A stretch of DNA of 64,000 nucleotides from NCBI RefSeq assembly GCF_016879755.1, contig NZ_WOFU01000006.1:186001-250000 (forward strand), read 5' to 3'. This DNA comes from Bacillus sp. B15-48. Lineage in GTDB: Bacteria; Bacillota; Bacilli; Bacillales; Cytobacillaceae. The position numbers were made by a program, and so were the translations under genes. How positions within the stretch are numbered: the first letter of the stretch is position 1; each line of letters starts with the position of its first letter. The notes beneath the pieces were generated by a model. That model worked only from the letters and a program-made list of their open reading frames with translations, did no database searches and had not been told where the DNA came from. This document shows, one piece after another, positions 34,451 to 43,879 of the stretch.

Positions 34451-37069
34451 ATGAAAATCAATCGTGTACGATATTTGAAAGGTCCCAATTACTTTAATTA
34501 TAAGCCAACTTTGTGGATCGAATTAGATATTGAAGCATATGAATTTCAACCTACGAATAAAATTTCTGGTTTTCCTGAAACACTGATTGACTTGCTACCA
34601 GGACTAAAGAAACATACATGTTCCACGGGATATGAAGGCGGATTTGTCGAACGTTTAAAGGAAGGGACGTGGATTGGACATGTTCTTGAGCATATGGCCA
34701 TTGAACTTCAAATCATGGCAGGAATTGATGTAAAGCATGGTAAAACAATTACTAGTGACCAAAAGGGAATTTATTTCGTTACTTATGAATATAAAGAACC
34801 CAAATCTGGATTTTACGCATTTGAGGCTTCTATGCAAATCGTTTCAAAAATTTTTAGTGGCGATGTTCAAATCCCAATAAGTGATTATGTAAAGAAAGTA
34901 TCATCGCTTTATTTTGAAAATAAACTTGGACCTAGTACTGAAGCCATTTTTAACGCAGCAATTAAGAAAAAAATCCCAGTAGAACGAGTGGGAGAACATA
35001 GTCTTCTTCGACTTGGGACGGGGACGAAACAAAAATATGTTCAAGCGACGATTTCTAGTCAGACATCAGTCATTGCAGTGGAAAACTCATGTGATAAGCA
35101 AGTAACAAAAGACATATTGAAAAGCTGTGGATTGCCAGTTCCGAGAGGGGTGGCAGTAAAATCAATAAAGGAAATTTTTGATGCTGCTGAAAAAATTGGC
35201 TTTCCGCTGGTGATCAAACCACTTCATGGTAGACAAGGCCAAGGAGTTATTACAAATATTAAAGATAAAACAGAACTTTTTAACGTAGTAAATTGCATGG
35301 AGCAACATGTGAATGAATACATTATCGAGAAGTATTATGAGGGCCATGATTATCGTTTATTAGTTGTTGGTGGAGAACTCGTTGCGGCTAGTTTAAGACT
35401 ACCTCCATTTGTCATTGGCAATGGTTACGATTCCATCCGGAGATTGATAGAGATTGAGAATGAAAATCCCCTTCGAGGGGACGGGCATGAAAAGCCGATG
35501 ACAAAGATTCCGACAAATTTCACCGTTACCTGCTTTTTAGAAAAGTTTAATTTGACATTAGATTCAATTCCACATAAAGGTCAGGTAGTTGAAGTGGTTG
35601 GCAATGCAAACTTATCAACTGGTGGACAGGCAATCGATGTGACTGATGAAGTTCATCCGTCGGTAAGAGAAATAGCTGTTGCCGCAGCAAAAGCGGTTGG
35701 TCTGGACATAGCGGGAATTGATATGATTAGTCACGATATAACAAAACCATTTGACCCTTACCATTCTACGATCATTGAGGTAAATGCAGCACCTGGAATT
35801 AGAATGCATCACTACCCTAGTAAAGGGAAAAGCAGGGACGTTGGAAACGCAATTGTTGAGTATCTTTTTAAAGATCGTTGCGAATCATCAATTCCGATTA
35901 TCTCGATAACAGGAACGAATGGAAAAACGACGACGACAAGGATGATTAAGCATTTTCTTGAGGTAGATAACCGAACCATTGGAATGACAAATTCAGACGG
36001 GGTCTATATCGGCAATCGTTGTATTGATGAAGGAGATTGCAGTGGTCCAATTAGTGCACGTAAAGTCCTAAGTAATCCCCAAGTTGATGCAGCGGTCCTT
36101 GAAACAGCTAGAGGGGGAGTTCTTCGTGAAGGACTTGCCTTTCGATATTGTGATGTAGGCATCGTTACGAACGTTGCGGAAGATCATTTAGGGTTAGATG
36201 GGATTGAAACCTTTGACCAACTTGTGAAGTTAAAAAGATTAATCCCTGAGGTAGTTGTAGAGGGCGGGTATTGTGTTTTAAATGCTGATGATTCAGAAGT
36301 AGCACAAATGGCAGCCTATACGAAGGGAGAAGTGATCTTTACTTCTCTTAATCCAAAAAATACAACTGTGCAATCTCATTTAAGGAATGGTGGGAAGGTG
36401 TGGATGGTCGATCAAAAGGATTGGATTATCTACTTTGAACATGGAAAACGCACTCCTTTTCTGCCTGTCGAAGATATACCAGTAAGCTTTGAAGGTACAG
36501 CAAAGCATAATGTTTCAAACTTATTGCAAGCTCTTGCTGCTGCTTATTCGCAGGGGATTAACTTAGAAGTTTTAAAAGAAAAGGCTGTTTCATTTACACC
36601 CGATTTTTACTTTTCGAAAGGAAGGTTTAATAAAGTCGATTTAGAATCAAGAAAAATCATTATCGACTACGCTCATAACTGCGCTGGACTCAATGCCGTT
36701 TTTGAAGCGGTAAAGGGGATGAAAAAAGAACGGGTAATTACAGTTCTATCTGCTCCAGGAGATCGTCTTGACAGCGATATTATTCAACTAAGTGAAATTT
36801 CTGCAAAACACACGGACATTATGGTCATTAAGGAGGATGCTGAATTAAGAGGGAGAAGACCTATGGAGGTGCCCGGAATCATTAAGAAGACGGTTCGGCG
36901 GCGTCTAGCACCTAGTCAGATTCATGTTATCCAAGCAGAGCTTGACGCCTTTACAAAAGCATGGGAACTGTCAAAGCCTGGTGACCTTTTATTGCTTTTA
37001 TATGAAAACTTCACGAATGTTCAACAATTCATCGAGCATTGTAGCAAGAAATCAAGAGTTGATCATTAA
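34451..37069 (+). CDS. cphA: Cyanophycin synthetase CphA
   Basis: A full-length 872-residue CphA that builds a poly-aspartate backbone with arginine side chains. The N-terminal domain (1-160) precedes the ATP-grasp module (HGRQGQGV near residue 257; EVNAAPGIRMHHYP near 444). The Mur-ligase-like module has P-loop GTNGKTTTT (488-496), ARGGVLREGL, and a C-terminal domain with IDYAHNCAG. Start ATG with GGAAAGAGG inside the cphB end. Nitrogen storage as cyanophycin is thus encoded as a compact two-gene operon with its own terminator. Confidence 0.95.
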   Translation: MKINRVRYLKGPNYFNYKPTLWIELDIEAYEFQPTNKISGFPETLIDLLPGLKKHTCSTGYEGGFVERLKEGTWIGHVLEHMAIELQIMAGIDVKHGKTITSDQKGIYFVTYEYKEPKSGFYAFEASMQIVSKIFSGDVQIPISDYVKKVSSLYFENKLGPSTEAIFNAAIKKKIPVERVGEHSLLRLGTGTKQKYVQATISSQTSVIAVENSCDKQVTKDILKSCGLPVPRGVAVKSIKEIFDAAEKIGFPLVIKPLHGRQGQGVITNIKDKTELFNVVNCMEQHVNEYIIEKYYEGHDYRLLVVGGELVAASLRLPPFVIGNGYDSIRRLIEIENENPLRGDGHEKPMTKIPTNFTVTCFLEKFNLTLDSIPHKGQVVEVVGNANLSTGGQAIDVTDEVHPSVREIAVAAAKAVGLDIAGIDMISHDITKPFDPYHSTIIEVNAAPGIRMHHYPSKGKSRDVGNAIVEYLFKDRCESSIPIISITGTNGKTTTTRMIKHFLEVDNRTIGMTNSDGVYIGNRCIDEGDCSGPISARKVLSNPQVDAAVLETARGGVLREGLAFRYCDVGIVTNVAEDHLGLDGIETFDQLVKLKRLIPEVVVEGGYCVLNADDSEVAQMAAYTKGEVIFTSLNPKNTTVQSHLRNGGKVWMVDQKDWIIYFEHGKRTPFLPVEDIPVSFEGTAKHNVSNLLQALAAAYSQGINLEVLKEKAVSFTPDFYFSKGRFNKVDLESRKIIIDYAHNCAGLNAVFEAVKGMKKERVITVLSAPGDRLDSDIIQLSEISAKHTDIMVIKEDAELRGRRPMEVPGIIKKTVRRRLAPSQIHVIQAELDAFTKAWELSKPGDLLLLLYENFTNVQQFIEHCSKKSRVDH

Positions 37070-37076
37070 CCAGTTT

Positions 37077-37109
37077 TAAACTCAATCCTAATCGGGTTGA
37101 GTTTTTTTC
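37077..37109 (+). terminator. Terminator of cphBA
   Basis: AAACTCAATCC-TAAT-CGGGTTGAGTTTTTTT. Confidence 0.88.
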
Positions 37110-37222
37110 TTCTTAAAGGTCTCCACTACTCATACTTATATGAAGATGGGCGATTTTGCTGTTCTTAATCCTGAATAATGGTTCCGGAGGATTCTTAGGA
37201 ACTTTACGAATAAGGAGGACAT

Positions 37223-37948
37223 ATGATTAGAATCGTTACTGGAAGTATAAGTTTTCCAATTGAAAGTCTGCAAGGACTGCAAAAAAACATTTATCTTGAA
37301 TTGGAAGCGAGCCATGAAATATTTGACTATGTGTCAGATTTAGAGCTCCTCTTTGAACTTAGGCTTAGGGAAAATATCGTTAAATCATCGTATGCTTTAA
37401 ACGAGAGTGGAGTCACATTTACATCATTCCGGTATGCTAATTTCAACCCGAATTATTGGGTGAAGAGCAGCAGTGGATTTTTACTTCGGCCGGATGTGTT
37501 ACCTTCAGACGCCATTCGTGATATTTTTCGAAATGGGAGTATGTATGGGTTTGAGTGTTCAACAGCAATTATCATTCTTTTCTATAAGGCTGTTCTCGAT
37601 TCAATTAGAGAGTCGGCGTTTAATTATTTGTTTAATGGATTGCTTGTTTGGAATTGGAATGCTGACTCAGATTTAATCATCATCACCCGGAGAGGAGACC
37701 GGTTTATTATCGGTGACGTCGTATATTTTAATAATCCTGATTATCGGGAAACGATTTGGAGAGGGGAAAATGCAGTTGTACTTGGGAATGGAAAATATTA
37801 TGGGCATGGATTTGGAATAAGGACAGCGCAAGGGATGATCGACACTTTAAATACATTACGGAGACCAGGAGCGACGAGATCCGCTTATTTACTAAAACAA
37901 CATAGCCGCCTAAATGTAAGACATCTGTATCGGTATGCGAGAAGGTGA
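37223..37948 (+). CDS. tgl: Protein-glutamine gamma-glutamyltransferase Tgl
   Basis: A 241-residue spore-coat transglutaminase that cross-links lysine and glutamine side chains of coat proteins. The catalytic cysteine is in the FECSTAI motif (near residue 114). The AIRDI and WRGENAVVLGNGKYYGHGFGI segments match B. subtilis Tgl along its length. Start ATG with AAGGAGGAC site. Two YjcZ-type peptides follow, suggesting a small sporulation cluster. Confidence 0.92.
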   Translation: MIRIVTGSISFPIESLQGLQKNIYLELEASHEIFDYVSDLELLFELRLRENIVKSSYALNESGVTFTSFRYANFNPNYWVKSSSGFLLRPDVLPSDAIRDIFRNGSMYGFECSTAIIILFYKAVLDSIRESAFNYLFNGLLVWNWNADSDLIIITRRGDRFIIGDVVYFNNPDYRETIWRGENAVVLGNGKYYGHGFGIRTAQGMIDTLNTLRRPGATRSAYLLKQHSRLNVRHLYRYARR

Positions 37949-38078
37949 GGTTGATTGGTCAGCTTTTCTCTAGCCTTTTGTTATTGATAAAAAATCCGGG
38001 TGTTTTTTAATAAATAACTGCCCAAACTGCCTAACTTGAATAGGATATATTGACAATCAAAAAGGAGGTCGAACAAGA

Positions 38079-38183
38079 ATGTCAGATGTGCATGGTTTTG
38101 GTGCAGGTTTCGCGTTGATTATTGTTTTGTTTATTCTTTTAATTATTATCGGAGCTTCCTGGGGGTACGGTGGGTTTTATTAA
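38079..38183 (+). CDS. YjcZ-family small hydrophobic sporulation peptide 1
   Basis: 34 residues: MSDVHGFGAGFALIIVLFIL, then LIIIGASWGYGGFY. A single membrane span flanked by Gly-rich ends, typical of YjcZ/Spo-expressed miniproteins. Strong AAAGGAGG site upstream. Located between tgl and a related peptide gene. Confidence 0.85.
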   Translation: MSDVHGFGAGFALIIVLFILLIIIGASWGYGGFY

Positions 38184-38224
38184 ACTAGTGAATGCATCTT
38201 TGCAAAATAAAGGGGGCTAGAAGT

Positions 38225-38353
38225 ATGCCGTATGGGTATGGCTATCGTGGGTTTTGTGGAGATAGAAGGTATGGCACAGGTTTTGTCTTAATTTTAGTTC
38301 TCTTTATCCTTTTAATCATTGTAGGATCTATCTGTTGTCAACCATTTCTTTAA
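38225..38353 (+). CDS. YjcZ-family small hydrophobic sporulation peptide 2
   Basis: 42 residues starting MPYGYGYRGFCGDRRYGTGF with the same VLILVLFILLIIVG membrane span as the preceding peptide, ending in SICCQPFL. AAGGGGGCT site upstream. A tandem duplicate that has diverged at both ends. Confidence 0.85.
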   Translation: MPYGYGYRGFCGDRRYGTGFVLILVLFILLIIVGSICCQPFL

Positions 38354-38365
38354 TTATTTAAATGA

Positions 38366-38396
38366 TGCCCAGCAGTCGATACTTGCTGGGCTTTTG
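38366..38396 (+). terminator. Terminator of the YjcZ peptide genes
   Basis: GCCCAGCA / TGCTGGGC followed by TTTT. Confidence 0.8.
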
Positions 38397-38586
38397 TAAT
38401 TTGTCAGAAACGAGATTCTTTTGGGAAATTCTTTTAATTCTTGCACAATAAATCCAGATTGCAAACTTTTGCAATAAAATATATGATTGTGATTATGGAG
38501 AATTTGTTTAACGATACCAATAATATTTGAGTGAATTTACTCATGTAACGAACCAACTGAGGTTTTTATAGAAAGGATATTTCATT

Positions 38587-40161
38587 ATGAAAAACTTGAA
38601 AGAATCTGTATTATCTCGAAGAACGTTTGCGATTATTTCCCACCCAGACGCCGGGAAGACAACGTTAACGGAAAAATTATTGCTCTTTGGCGGAGCGATT
38701 AGAGATGCTGGAACGGTTAAAGGAAAGAAAACAGGGAAATTCGCTACAAGTGATTGGATGGAAATTGAGAAGCAACGTGGAATCTCTGTCACTTCTAGTG
38801 TGATGCAGTTTGATTATGATGGTTTCCGTGTAAATATTTTAGATACCCCTGGTCACCAGGATTTTAGTGAAGACACGTATCGAACGCTTACGGCAGTCGA
38901 TAGTGCGGTGATGATTATTGATTCAGCGAAAGGGATTGAGGCACAGACATTGAAGCTATTCAAAGTCTGCCGGATGAGAGGGATTCCTATTTTTACGTTT
39001 ATTAATAAACTTGACCGTGAAGGGCAAATGCCGCTTGAGCTACTTGCAGAATTAGAAGAAGTACTTGGAATCGAATCTTATCCAATGAATTGGCCAATTG
39101 GGATGGGAAAACAGTTTTTAGGAATATATGACCGTCATCATAACCGGATTGAGCAGTTTCGAGTAGACGAAACGGAAAAGTTTATTACCTTAAACGAAGA
39201 GGGAGAAATACCTGGAGACCACCAATTAAAAGAATCTCCATTATATGAACAAACCATTGATGAGATTATGCTGCTGAATGAGGCGGGGAACTCATTCTCG
39301 GCTGAGCGCGTGAATGAGGGAGAGCTAACACCCGTTTTCTTTGGAAGTGCGCTCACAAACTTTGGTGTACAGACTTTCCTAGAATCATATCTCGAATTTG
39401 CCCCAATGCCTCAGGCAAGAAACTCAACAGTCGGGAAAATAGACCCTACGTCAGATGAGTTTTCTGGTTTTATTTTTAAAATTCAAGCAAATATGAATCC
39501 GGCCCATCGTGACCGTATCGCTTTCTTGCGGATTTGTTCAGGGAAATTCGATCGGGGAATGAATGTTACTTTATCGCGAACAGGAAAACCAATCAAGCTG
39601 GCACAGTCTACACAGTTTATGGCAGATGATCGTAGTACGGTAGATGAAGCTGTGGCAGGTGATATTATCGGTTTGTATGATTCGGGTACTTACCAAATTG
39701 GTGATACTTTACTATCTGGAAAGGAAAGTTTTCAGTATGAACGGTTACCGCAATTTACTCCAGAACTGTTCGTCCGAGTGAATGCGAAAAATGTAATGAA
39801 ACAAAAGCATTTTCATAAAGGGATTCAACAGCTTGTACAAGAAGGAGCAATTCAGCTGTTCAAAACGGTGAAGACAGAAGATTATTTACTTGGTGCAGTC
39901 GGGCAACTCCAATTTGAAGTATTTGAACACAGAATGCGTAATGAATACAATGTTGAGGTTTTAATGGAAAACATAGGATCGAAGGTTGTCCGTTGGATTG
40001 AGAATGAAGAAATTGATGAAAACCTTTCTAATTCACGGAGCCTACTAGCCCATGACCGCTATGAAAAGAAAGTCTTTTTGTTTGAAAACGATTTTGCATT
40101 AAGATGGTTTCAAGATAAAAATCCAGAAATTCAATTGTATAATCCAATGGATATGAACTGA
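38587..40161 (+). CDS. prfC: Peptide chain release factor 3
   Basis: A 524-residue translational GTPase that removes RF1/RF2 from the ribosome after termination. G1 [12 protein letters not shown] (residues 18-29), G2 region [10 protein letters not shown]3 [16 protein letters not shown], and G4 NKLD are all clear. The [14 protein letters not shown] form is typical of RF3. Start ATG with GAAAGGATA site. It is a single-gene unit. RF3 is patchily distributed in Bacillaceae, so its presence is informative. Confidence 0.94.
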   Translation: MKNLKESVLSRRTFAIISHPDAGKTTLTEKLLLFGGAIRDAGTVKGKKTGKFATSDWMEIEKQRGISVTSSVMQFDYDGFRVNILDTPGHQDFSEDTYRTLTAVDSAVMIIDSAKGIEAQTLKLFKVCRMRGIPIFTFINKLDREGQMPLELLAELEEVLGIESYPMNWPIGMGKQFLGIYDRHHNRIEQFRVDETEKFITLNEEGEIPGDHQLKESPLYEQTIDEIMLLNEAGNSFSAERVNEGELTPVFFGSALTNFGVQTFLESYLEFAPMPQARNSTVGKIDPTSDEFSGFIFKIQANMNPAHRDRIAFLRICSGKFDRGMNVTLSRTGKPIKLAQSTQFMADDRSTVDEAVAGDIIGLYDSGTYQIGDTLLSGKESFQYERLPQFTPELFVRVNAKNVMKQKHFHKGIQQLVQEGAIQLFKTVKTEDYLLGAVGQLQFEVFEHRMRNEYNVEVLMENIGSKVVRWIENEEIDENLSNSRSLLAHDRYEKKVFLFENDFALRWFQDKNPEIQLYNPMDMN

Positions 40162-40172
40162 TTCCCTCATTC

Positions 40173-40208
40173 AAGCCGATATCACACCAAAGATATCGGC
40201 TTTTTTAC
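40173..40208 (+). terminator. Terminator of prfC
   Basis: AAGCCGATATC / GATATCGGCTTTTTT. Confidence 0.88.
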
Positions 40209-40212
40209 TAAA

Positions 40213-40490
40213 AAAGAAAGTATATAATTATGGGTCTATCAGAGTCATTCATGCTGTGGCATTTTCGTTATATGGAGACGAACATGATGTTCGAAATGTT
40301 CCATATCGATGTAAAGGTTGTTTCTGCACAGTTCTGTTGGTGAAAGCGAAGTACTAACTGAGAATGTTCTTCAAGTTAAGCATCGTCATGTAATCTTTAC
40401 GTTTGATGAAGGATTAAGAGACGTGTTTCTTCTTCACTATTAGTGAAATGGCATAAACAAAAGCACCGGGCGGTTTTGCTCGTTTTTTTT
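40213..40490 (+). mobile_element. Relic 2 of an IS91-like element
   Basis: It shares with relic 1 the block AGAAAGTATA..TGGGTCT, ATTCATGCTGTGG, ATGGAGACGAACAT, GATGTTCGAAA, CCATATCGATGTAAAGG and the terminal ACCGGGCGGTTTT hairpin. The bases between GACGAACAT and GATGTTCGAAA are deleted here. The piece after GCGAAG is longer than in relic 1 (VLQVKHRHVIFTFDEGLRDV). No complete transposase. Confidence 0.68.
40283..40443 (+). pseudogene. IS91-type transposase fragment
   Basis: HDVRNVPYRCKGCFC, then, after frame changes, ENVLQVKHRHVIFTFDEGLR and DVFLLHY before a stop. Zinc-domain cysteines and the start of the core are recognisable; the rest is gone. Confidence 0.65.
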
Positions 40491-40601
40491 TACGCCTTAT
40501 TGTTGACAAAAAAATAATATGCCAATATAGTAATGATTGCAGATGCTTTTATGCATAAAAGCGTTTAAGTGAAAAAGTAAAGCGACTCAGGGGGTAAACA
40601 A

Positions 40602-41999
40602 ATGCTTAATCAAAAAGCCATACTTAATATAAGGCCCGTTGAGGCGCTAACGATTACAATTATTTTACTAACGGCAATTAGCTTCAGTATTATAAAACTT
40701 CAATTGGTACCTCATGTACCTGTGATGATTGCCATTTTTTTGCTTATACTATATGGATTAATTAAGAAGGTAAAAGTGGCTGATCTAGAAGCAGCCTTGA
40801 TGGATGGCGCAAAATCTGGACTAGGTGCAGTTATTATTTTCTTTTTAATTGGGATGTTAATCAGCAGTTGGATGGCAAGTGGCACAATTCCAACGTTTAT
40901 TTTTCTCGCGTTTGAATTAATTAGCGGAAAATGGTTTTACGCGATTGTGTTTGTTGTCACTGCAATCATTGGATTAGGAATTGGAAGTTCATTAACGACT
41001 GCTGCTACCATTGGATCGGCATTTATGGGGGTTTCTGTAGCGTTTGATTTATCCCTTGCCATTACTGCTGGCGCCGTTGTGTCCGGTGCTTTCTTTGGCG
41101 ATAAAATGTCCCCCTTATCTGACACGACGACACTTGCTTCTTCGACTGTGAATGTGGATTTATTTGAACATATTAAAAATATGGCTTGGACAACTGTTCC
41201 TGCTTTTATTCTATCTTTATTGTTGTTTATGATTCTTTCTCCCGGTGAAACAGGAGCAAACTTTGATAATGCTGCTGTTGTTAAACAGGAATTAGTAAAG
41301 TTGAACTTAGTCCATTGGTACTCCCTCATTCCTTTTTTTGTCCTAGCAATCTTTGCGATAAAAAAGATTCCAGCCTTTATTACGCTAGGTGCTGGTACTG
41401 TTACGGCGATGGTCATTAGTTTATTTATTACAGAAAAAGCAGCATGGGCAGGGCTATTGACTAGTTTGTATTCTGGGTATACAACAGAGACGCAAATAGC
41501 TGAAGTAGCGTCATTATTATCACGTGGTGGGATAGAAAGCATGCTATTTTCAATCTCCCTTGTGTTGCTCGCTTTAGCGATGGGAGGTCTTTTATTTAGG
41601 CTCGGGATTTTACAGGCGCTTTTATCAGGAATTGAAAAGAGTGTGAAGAAAGTATCGGTCTTGATAAGTTCTACGGTTGCTTCTTCAATTGGGATTAATT
41701 TTCTATTAGGTGAACAATATTTATCCATTATTTTAACGGGGACGATGTTTGAACCTCATTATCGTCAAGCTGGTTTACATCCGAAAAATCTTTCAAGAGC
41801 TCTTGAGGATGCAGGTACTGTTATTAATCCACTCGTTCCTTGGAGTGTATGTGGTGTATTTCTAGCTGGGGTTCTTGGTGTACCAACATTTGAATATGCA
41901 GTTTTTGCGTTCTTCTGTCTCATCTCGCCTCTTCTTACTATTTTAGCGGGTTTAACGAAAATATCGATTACAAAATTAGAGAAAAAGGCGGCCGCTTAA
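40602..41999 (+). CDS. nhaC: Na+/H+ antiporter NhaC
   Basis: A 465-residue polytopic antiporter of the NhaC family. Membrane spans fill the protein. SSWMASGTIP, GIGSSLTTAATIG, and the conserved GAFFGDKMSPLSDTT motif (near residue 165) identify it, along with LEDAGTVINPLVPWSVCG near 402. Start ATG with CAGGGGGT site. The C terminus KLEKKAAA ends in a 17-base sequence that is repeated 735 bases downstream. Monocistronic. Confidence 0.93.
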   Translation: MLNQKAILNIRPVEALTITIILLTAISFSIIKLQLVPHVPVMIAIFLLILYGLIKKVKVADLEAALMDGAKSGLGAVIIFFLIGMLISSWMASGTIPTFIFLAFELISGKWFYAIVFVVTAIIGLGIGSSLTTAATIGSAFMGVSVAFDLSLAITAGAVVSGAFFGDKMSPLSDTTTLASSTVNVDLFEHIKNMAWTTVPAFILSLLLFMILSPGETGANFDNAAVVKQELVKLNLVHWYSLIPFFVLAIFAIKKIPAFITLGAGTVTAMVISLFITEKAAWAGLLTSLYSGYTTETQIAEVASLLSRGGIESMLFSISLVLLALAMGGLLFRLGILQALLSGIEKSVKKVSVLISSTVASSIGINFLLGEQYLSIILTGTMFEPHYRQAGLHPKNLSRALEDAGTVINPLVPWSVCGVFLAGVLGVPTFEYAVFAFFCLISPLLTILAGLTKISITKLEKKAAA

Positions 42000-42109
42000 T
42001 AGCTAACGGGTTCGGATTTGAAGTACAACATACCAATGAACATTCCTTTTAGTATAGTAATTCGCACTAAAATTAAAAAGTAATTTGGCAAGCAAGTAAA
42101 TCAGCAAAG

Positions 42110-42152
42110 AAAAATGCTTGGAGACATAGACATATGCTCCAAGCATTTTTTA
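42110..42152 (+). terminator. Terminator of nhaC
   Basis: AAAAATGCTTGGAG / CTCCAAGCATTTTTT. Confidence 0.85.
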
Positions 42153-42323
42153 TACCAAGATAAGCACCAGGTTAAGTGATTTCCAAATCTCCAAGAATCG
42201 CCAGGAAATAAGCTACTAATCTATCCATCTACAAGACAAACTAAGATTTTGATATCTGCTCCACCCAACCATTAAAGAGCGAATCCCCACGAACTTAGCA
42301 AAGAGATTCAGCATGGTTTGAAA

Positions 42324-42517
42324 AATAAACGGAGAAATTCCTCTTATCGCGGAAATAGCAAGAAAAATAGCTGAAATAGACGGAGAGATTCCGCCTATTT
42401 AATCGAAAAACATGAAAATGGACCATTTTGCTTTGCTTAACCGGAAAATCTCCGCTTATATTCCCCGAACCGAGCTCTATTCTGGAGTTTAACCGGAAAA
42501 CCTCCGCTTATTTAAAC
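42324..42517. repeat. Four-hairpin repeat element, copy 2
   Basis: Units at 42324 (AATAAACGGAGAAATTCC), 42374 (AAATAGACGGAGAGATTCCG), 42435 (CCGGAAAATCTCCGCTTATA) and 42488 (CCGGAAAACCTCCGCTTATT). Orientation is forward, forward, reverse, reverse, around a central AAAATGG-A-CCATTTT. Unit spacing 50, 61, 53 bases compares with 52, 60, 50 in copy 1. Confidence 0.75.
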
Positions 42518-42695
42518 GATCACTGGTTACTCAATTAAGGATAAGAGAGAATGCCTGCTTCATTTATCCGCCTCCCAAACATCCCCCCCTGTCTAATTCA
42601 GTTGCGAATAGGACTATTAATTGGTGTGCTAATTTAGTTTTTATATTCGAAAACTGAACCCGTTACTTAATAGCGTGCCGTCTTTATTATTTTTT

Positions 42696-42724
42696 ACCCC
42701 CAGAATCTAATGGTCTTATACGAA
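42696..42724 (+). promoter_or_regulatory. Candidate sigma-I promoter of the DUF5667-sigI-rsgI region
   Basis: ACCCCC (42696-42701) and CGAA (42721-42724) are the -35 and -10 hallmarks reported for SigI-dependent promoters. The spacing (19 bases) is not verified against known examples. Autoregulation of sigI would fit. Confidence 0.4.
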
Positions 42725-42770
42725 AACTTTAATGAAAAGGCGGCCGCTTAAAAAATAGTAGAGGTGAACG

Positions 42771-43763
42771 ATGAAAAAGATAAAAAAATCAAATCCGTTA
42801 ACAATCATTATTTTAGCGTTATTTTTAGTTAGCATAGTTACCTCCCCTATTGTTCAAGCAGAAGAGAATTTTGAGCAAGTTGATTTGCAAACGATCGAAT
42901 TTGAAAATATTCAGGAAGAAAGCGATGAAGTTAATGAGGAAGAGGCAATTGAACCAAGCTTAATTCCGGGGGATTTTTTCTATTTCGTAAAAATTGCTAT
43001 TGAAAAAATTAAATTGGCTATCACATTTGATGATGTAAAAGAAGCTGAGCTTCTTGCAAAATATGCATCCGAGCGACTCGCTGAAGCAGAGGCCTTATTT
43101 GTAATCGGGAAAGAGGAAGATGCATTAAAGGTAATCGAAAAAGCAATTGAGTTTATGGATAGTACCGAAGATTTTGAAAAGAATCATGATGAGAGTGAAG
43201 CTGTAGGAAATAAGGACGTTACAGTTATCGATGACTCATCAGCAAGTGAAGTTAATAACAAACTAGAACCCGTCCAAAGGCAAAACATCATTGCCTTAAC
43301 TGCTGCTCTCGAAAAGGTGAGTAACCCGAAAGCAATGGCGTCGTTACAGAAGAATATTGATAAAACATACGAAAAAATAGCTAAAAAACTTGAAAAAGAG
43401 CTAGGTGTTGAAGAGGAAACGCTAGAAATGGAAGCAGAAGAGCATCCTCTAAATTCGATTGAAGCTCCAAAGGGAGACACTGAAGTTGAGAGTGATGCTT
43501 CAATTGCTTCGCCCATAAGTCCTAATGCCGCTGTTGTGAATCAACCAAATAAAAATATAAAACAAGAAATTCCAGCAGAAAAAGCGAAAGAAAAGCAAGC
43601 AGTAAAGGGCCAACTGAAAAAAGAAGAGAAACACCAGAAAAAAGCGGAAAAACATCAGAATCAAGTTGAGAAAAAACAAGTTAAGAACGAAAACAAAAAT
43701 AATGGTAAAAACGGGGAAAATCAAGGGAAAGCGAAGAACGAAAATAATAAAAATGGTCAATAA
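42771..43763 (+). CDS. Secreted DUF5667-like protein upstream of sigI
   Basis: A 330-residue exported protein. Signal peptide residues 1-30 (cleavage after VQA). A DUF5667-like core follows: LIPGDFFYFVKIAIEKIKLAITFDD, KYASERLAEAEAL, and a helical repeat region. The last 70 residues are a Lys/Gln/Glu/Asn-rich tail (KEEKHQKKAEKHQ, KNGENQGKAKNENN). The similar Asn/Lys/Gly-rich tail on RsgI suggests both face the cell wall. Start ATG with AGAGGTGA site. Confidence 0.7.
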   Translation: MKKIKKSNPLTIIILALFLVSIVTSPIVQAEENFEQVDLQTIEFENIQEESDEVNEEEAIEPSLIPGDFFYFVKIAIEKIKLAITFDDVKEAELLAKYASERLAEAEALFVIGKEEDALKVIEKAIEFMDSTEDFEKNHDESEAVGNKDVTVIDDSSASEVNNKLEPVQRQNIIALTAALEKVSNPKAMASLQKNIDKTYEKIAKKLEKELGVEEETLEMEAEEHPLNSIEAPKGDTEVESDASIASPISPNAAVVNQPNKNIKQEIPAEKAKEKQAVKGQLKKEEKHQKKAEKHQNQVEKKQVKNENKNNGKNGENQGKAKNENNKNGQ

Positions 43764-43771
43764 ATGAAAGA

Positions 43772-43797
43772 AGGATAGCCACTATTGGCTATCCTCC
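43772..43797 (+). other. Hairpin between the DUF5667 gene and sigI
   Basis: AGGATAGCC-ACTATT-GGCTATCCT, without a T-run; may attenuate transcription into sigI. Confidence 0.55.
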
Positions 43798-43879
43798 TAA
43801 GAACTTACCTACTCACCATCCCCCAAAAGCGTTAAATTGACACCTATGATATAATTTTGAGGGAAATGAGGTGAGACTA

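Larger units (their letters stand above)
41983..42751. repeat. 17-bp direct repeat flanking about 735 bp of non-coding DNA
   Basis: AAAAGGCGGCCGCTTAA occurs at 41983-41999 (the end of nhaC, ...KAAA-stop) and at 42735-42751. The second copy reads NEKAAA-stop in the nhaC-like frame but is attached to no gene. Between them lie a terminator, the four-hairpin element copy 2, and an inverted pair CTAACGGGTTC (42003) / GAACCCGTTA (42657). No ORF is credible in the gap 42000-42770. Confidence 0.8.

Noticed and set aside
40937-41728. 263-residue minus-strand ORF
   Set aside because: Entirely antisense to nhaC, with a composition mirroring it and no ribosome site or family features.
41987-42747. Cloning-vector sequence because of two NotI-type GCGGCCGC sites
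   Set aside because: The first copy is coding (KAAA-stop of NhaC) and the flanks are normal genomic sequence; no vector features seen.
43184-43760. Minus-strand hydrophobic ORFs opposite the DUF5667 gene
   Set aside because: Antisense of a Lys/Glu-rich low-complexity region gives Phe/Ser-rich shadows.
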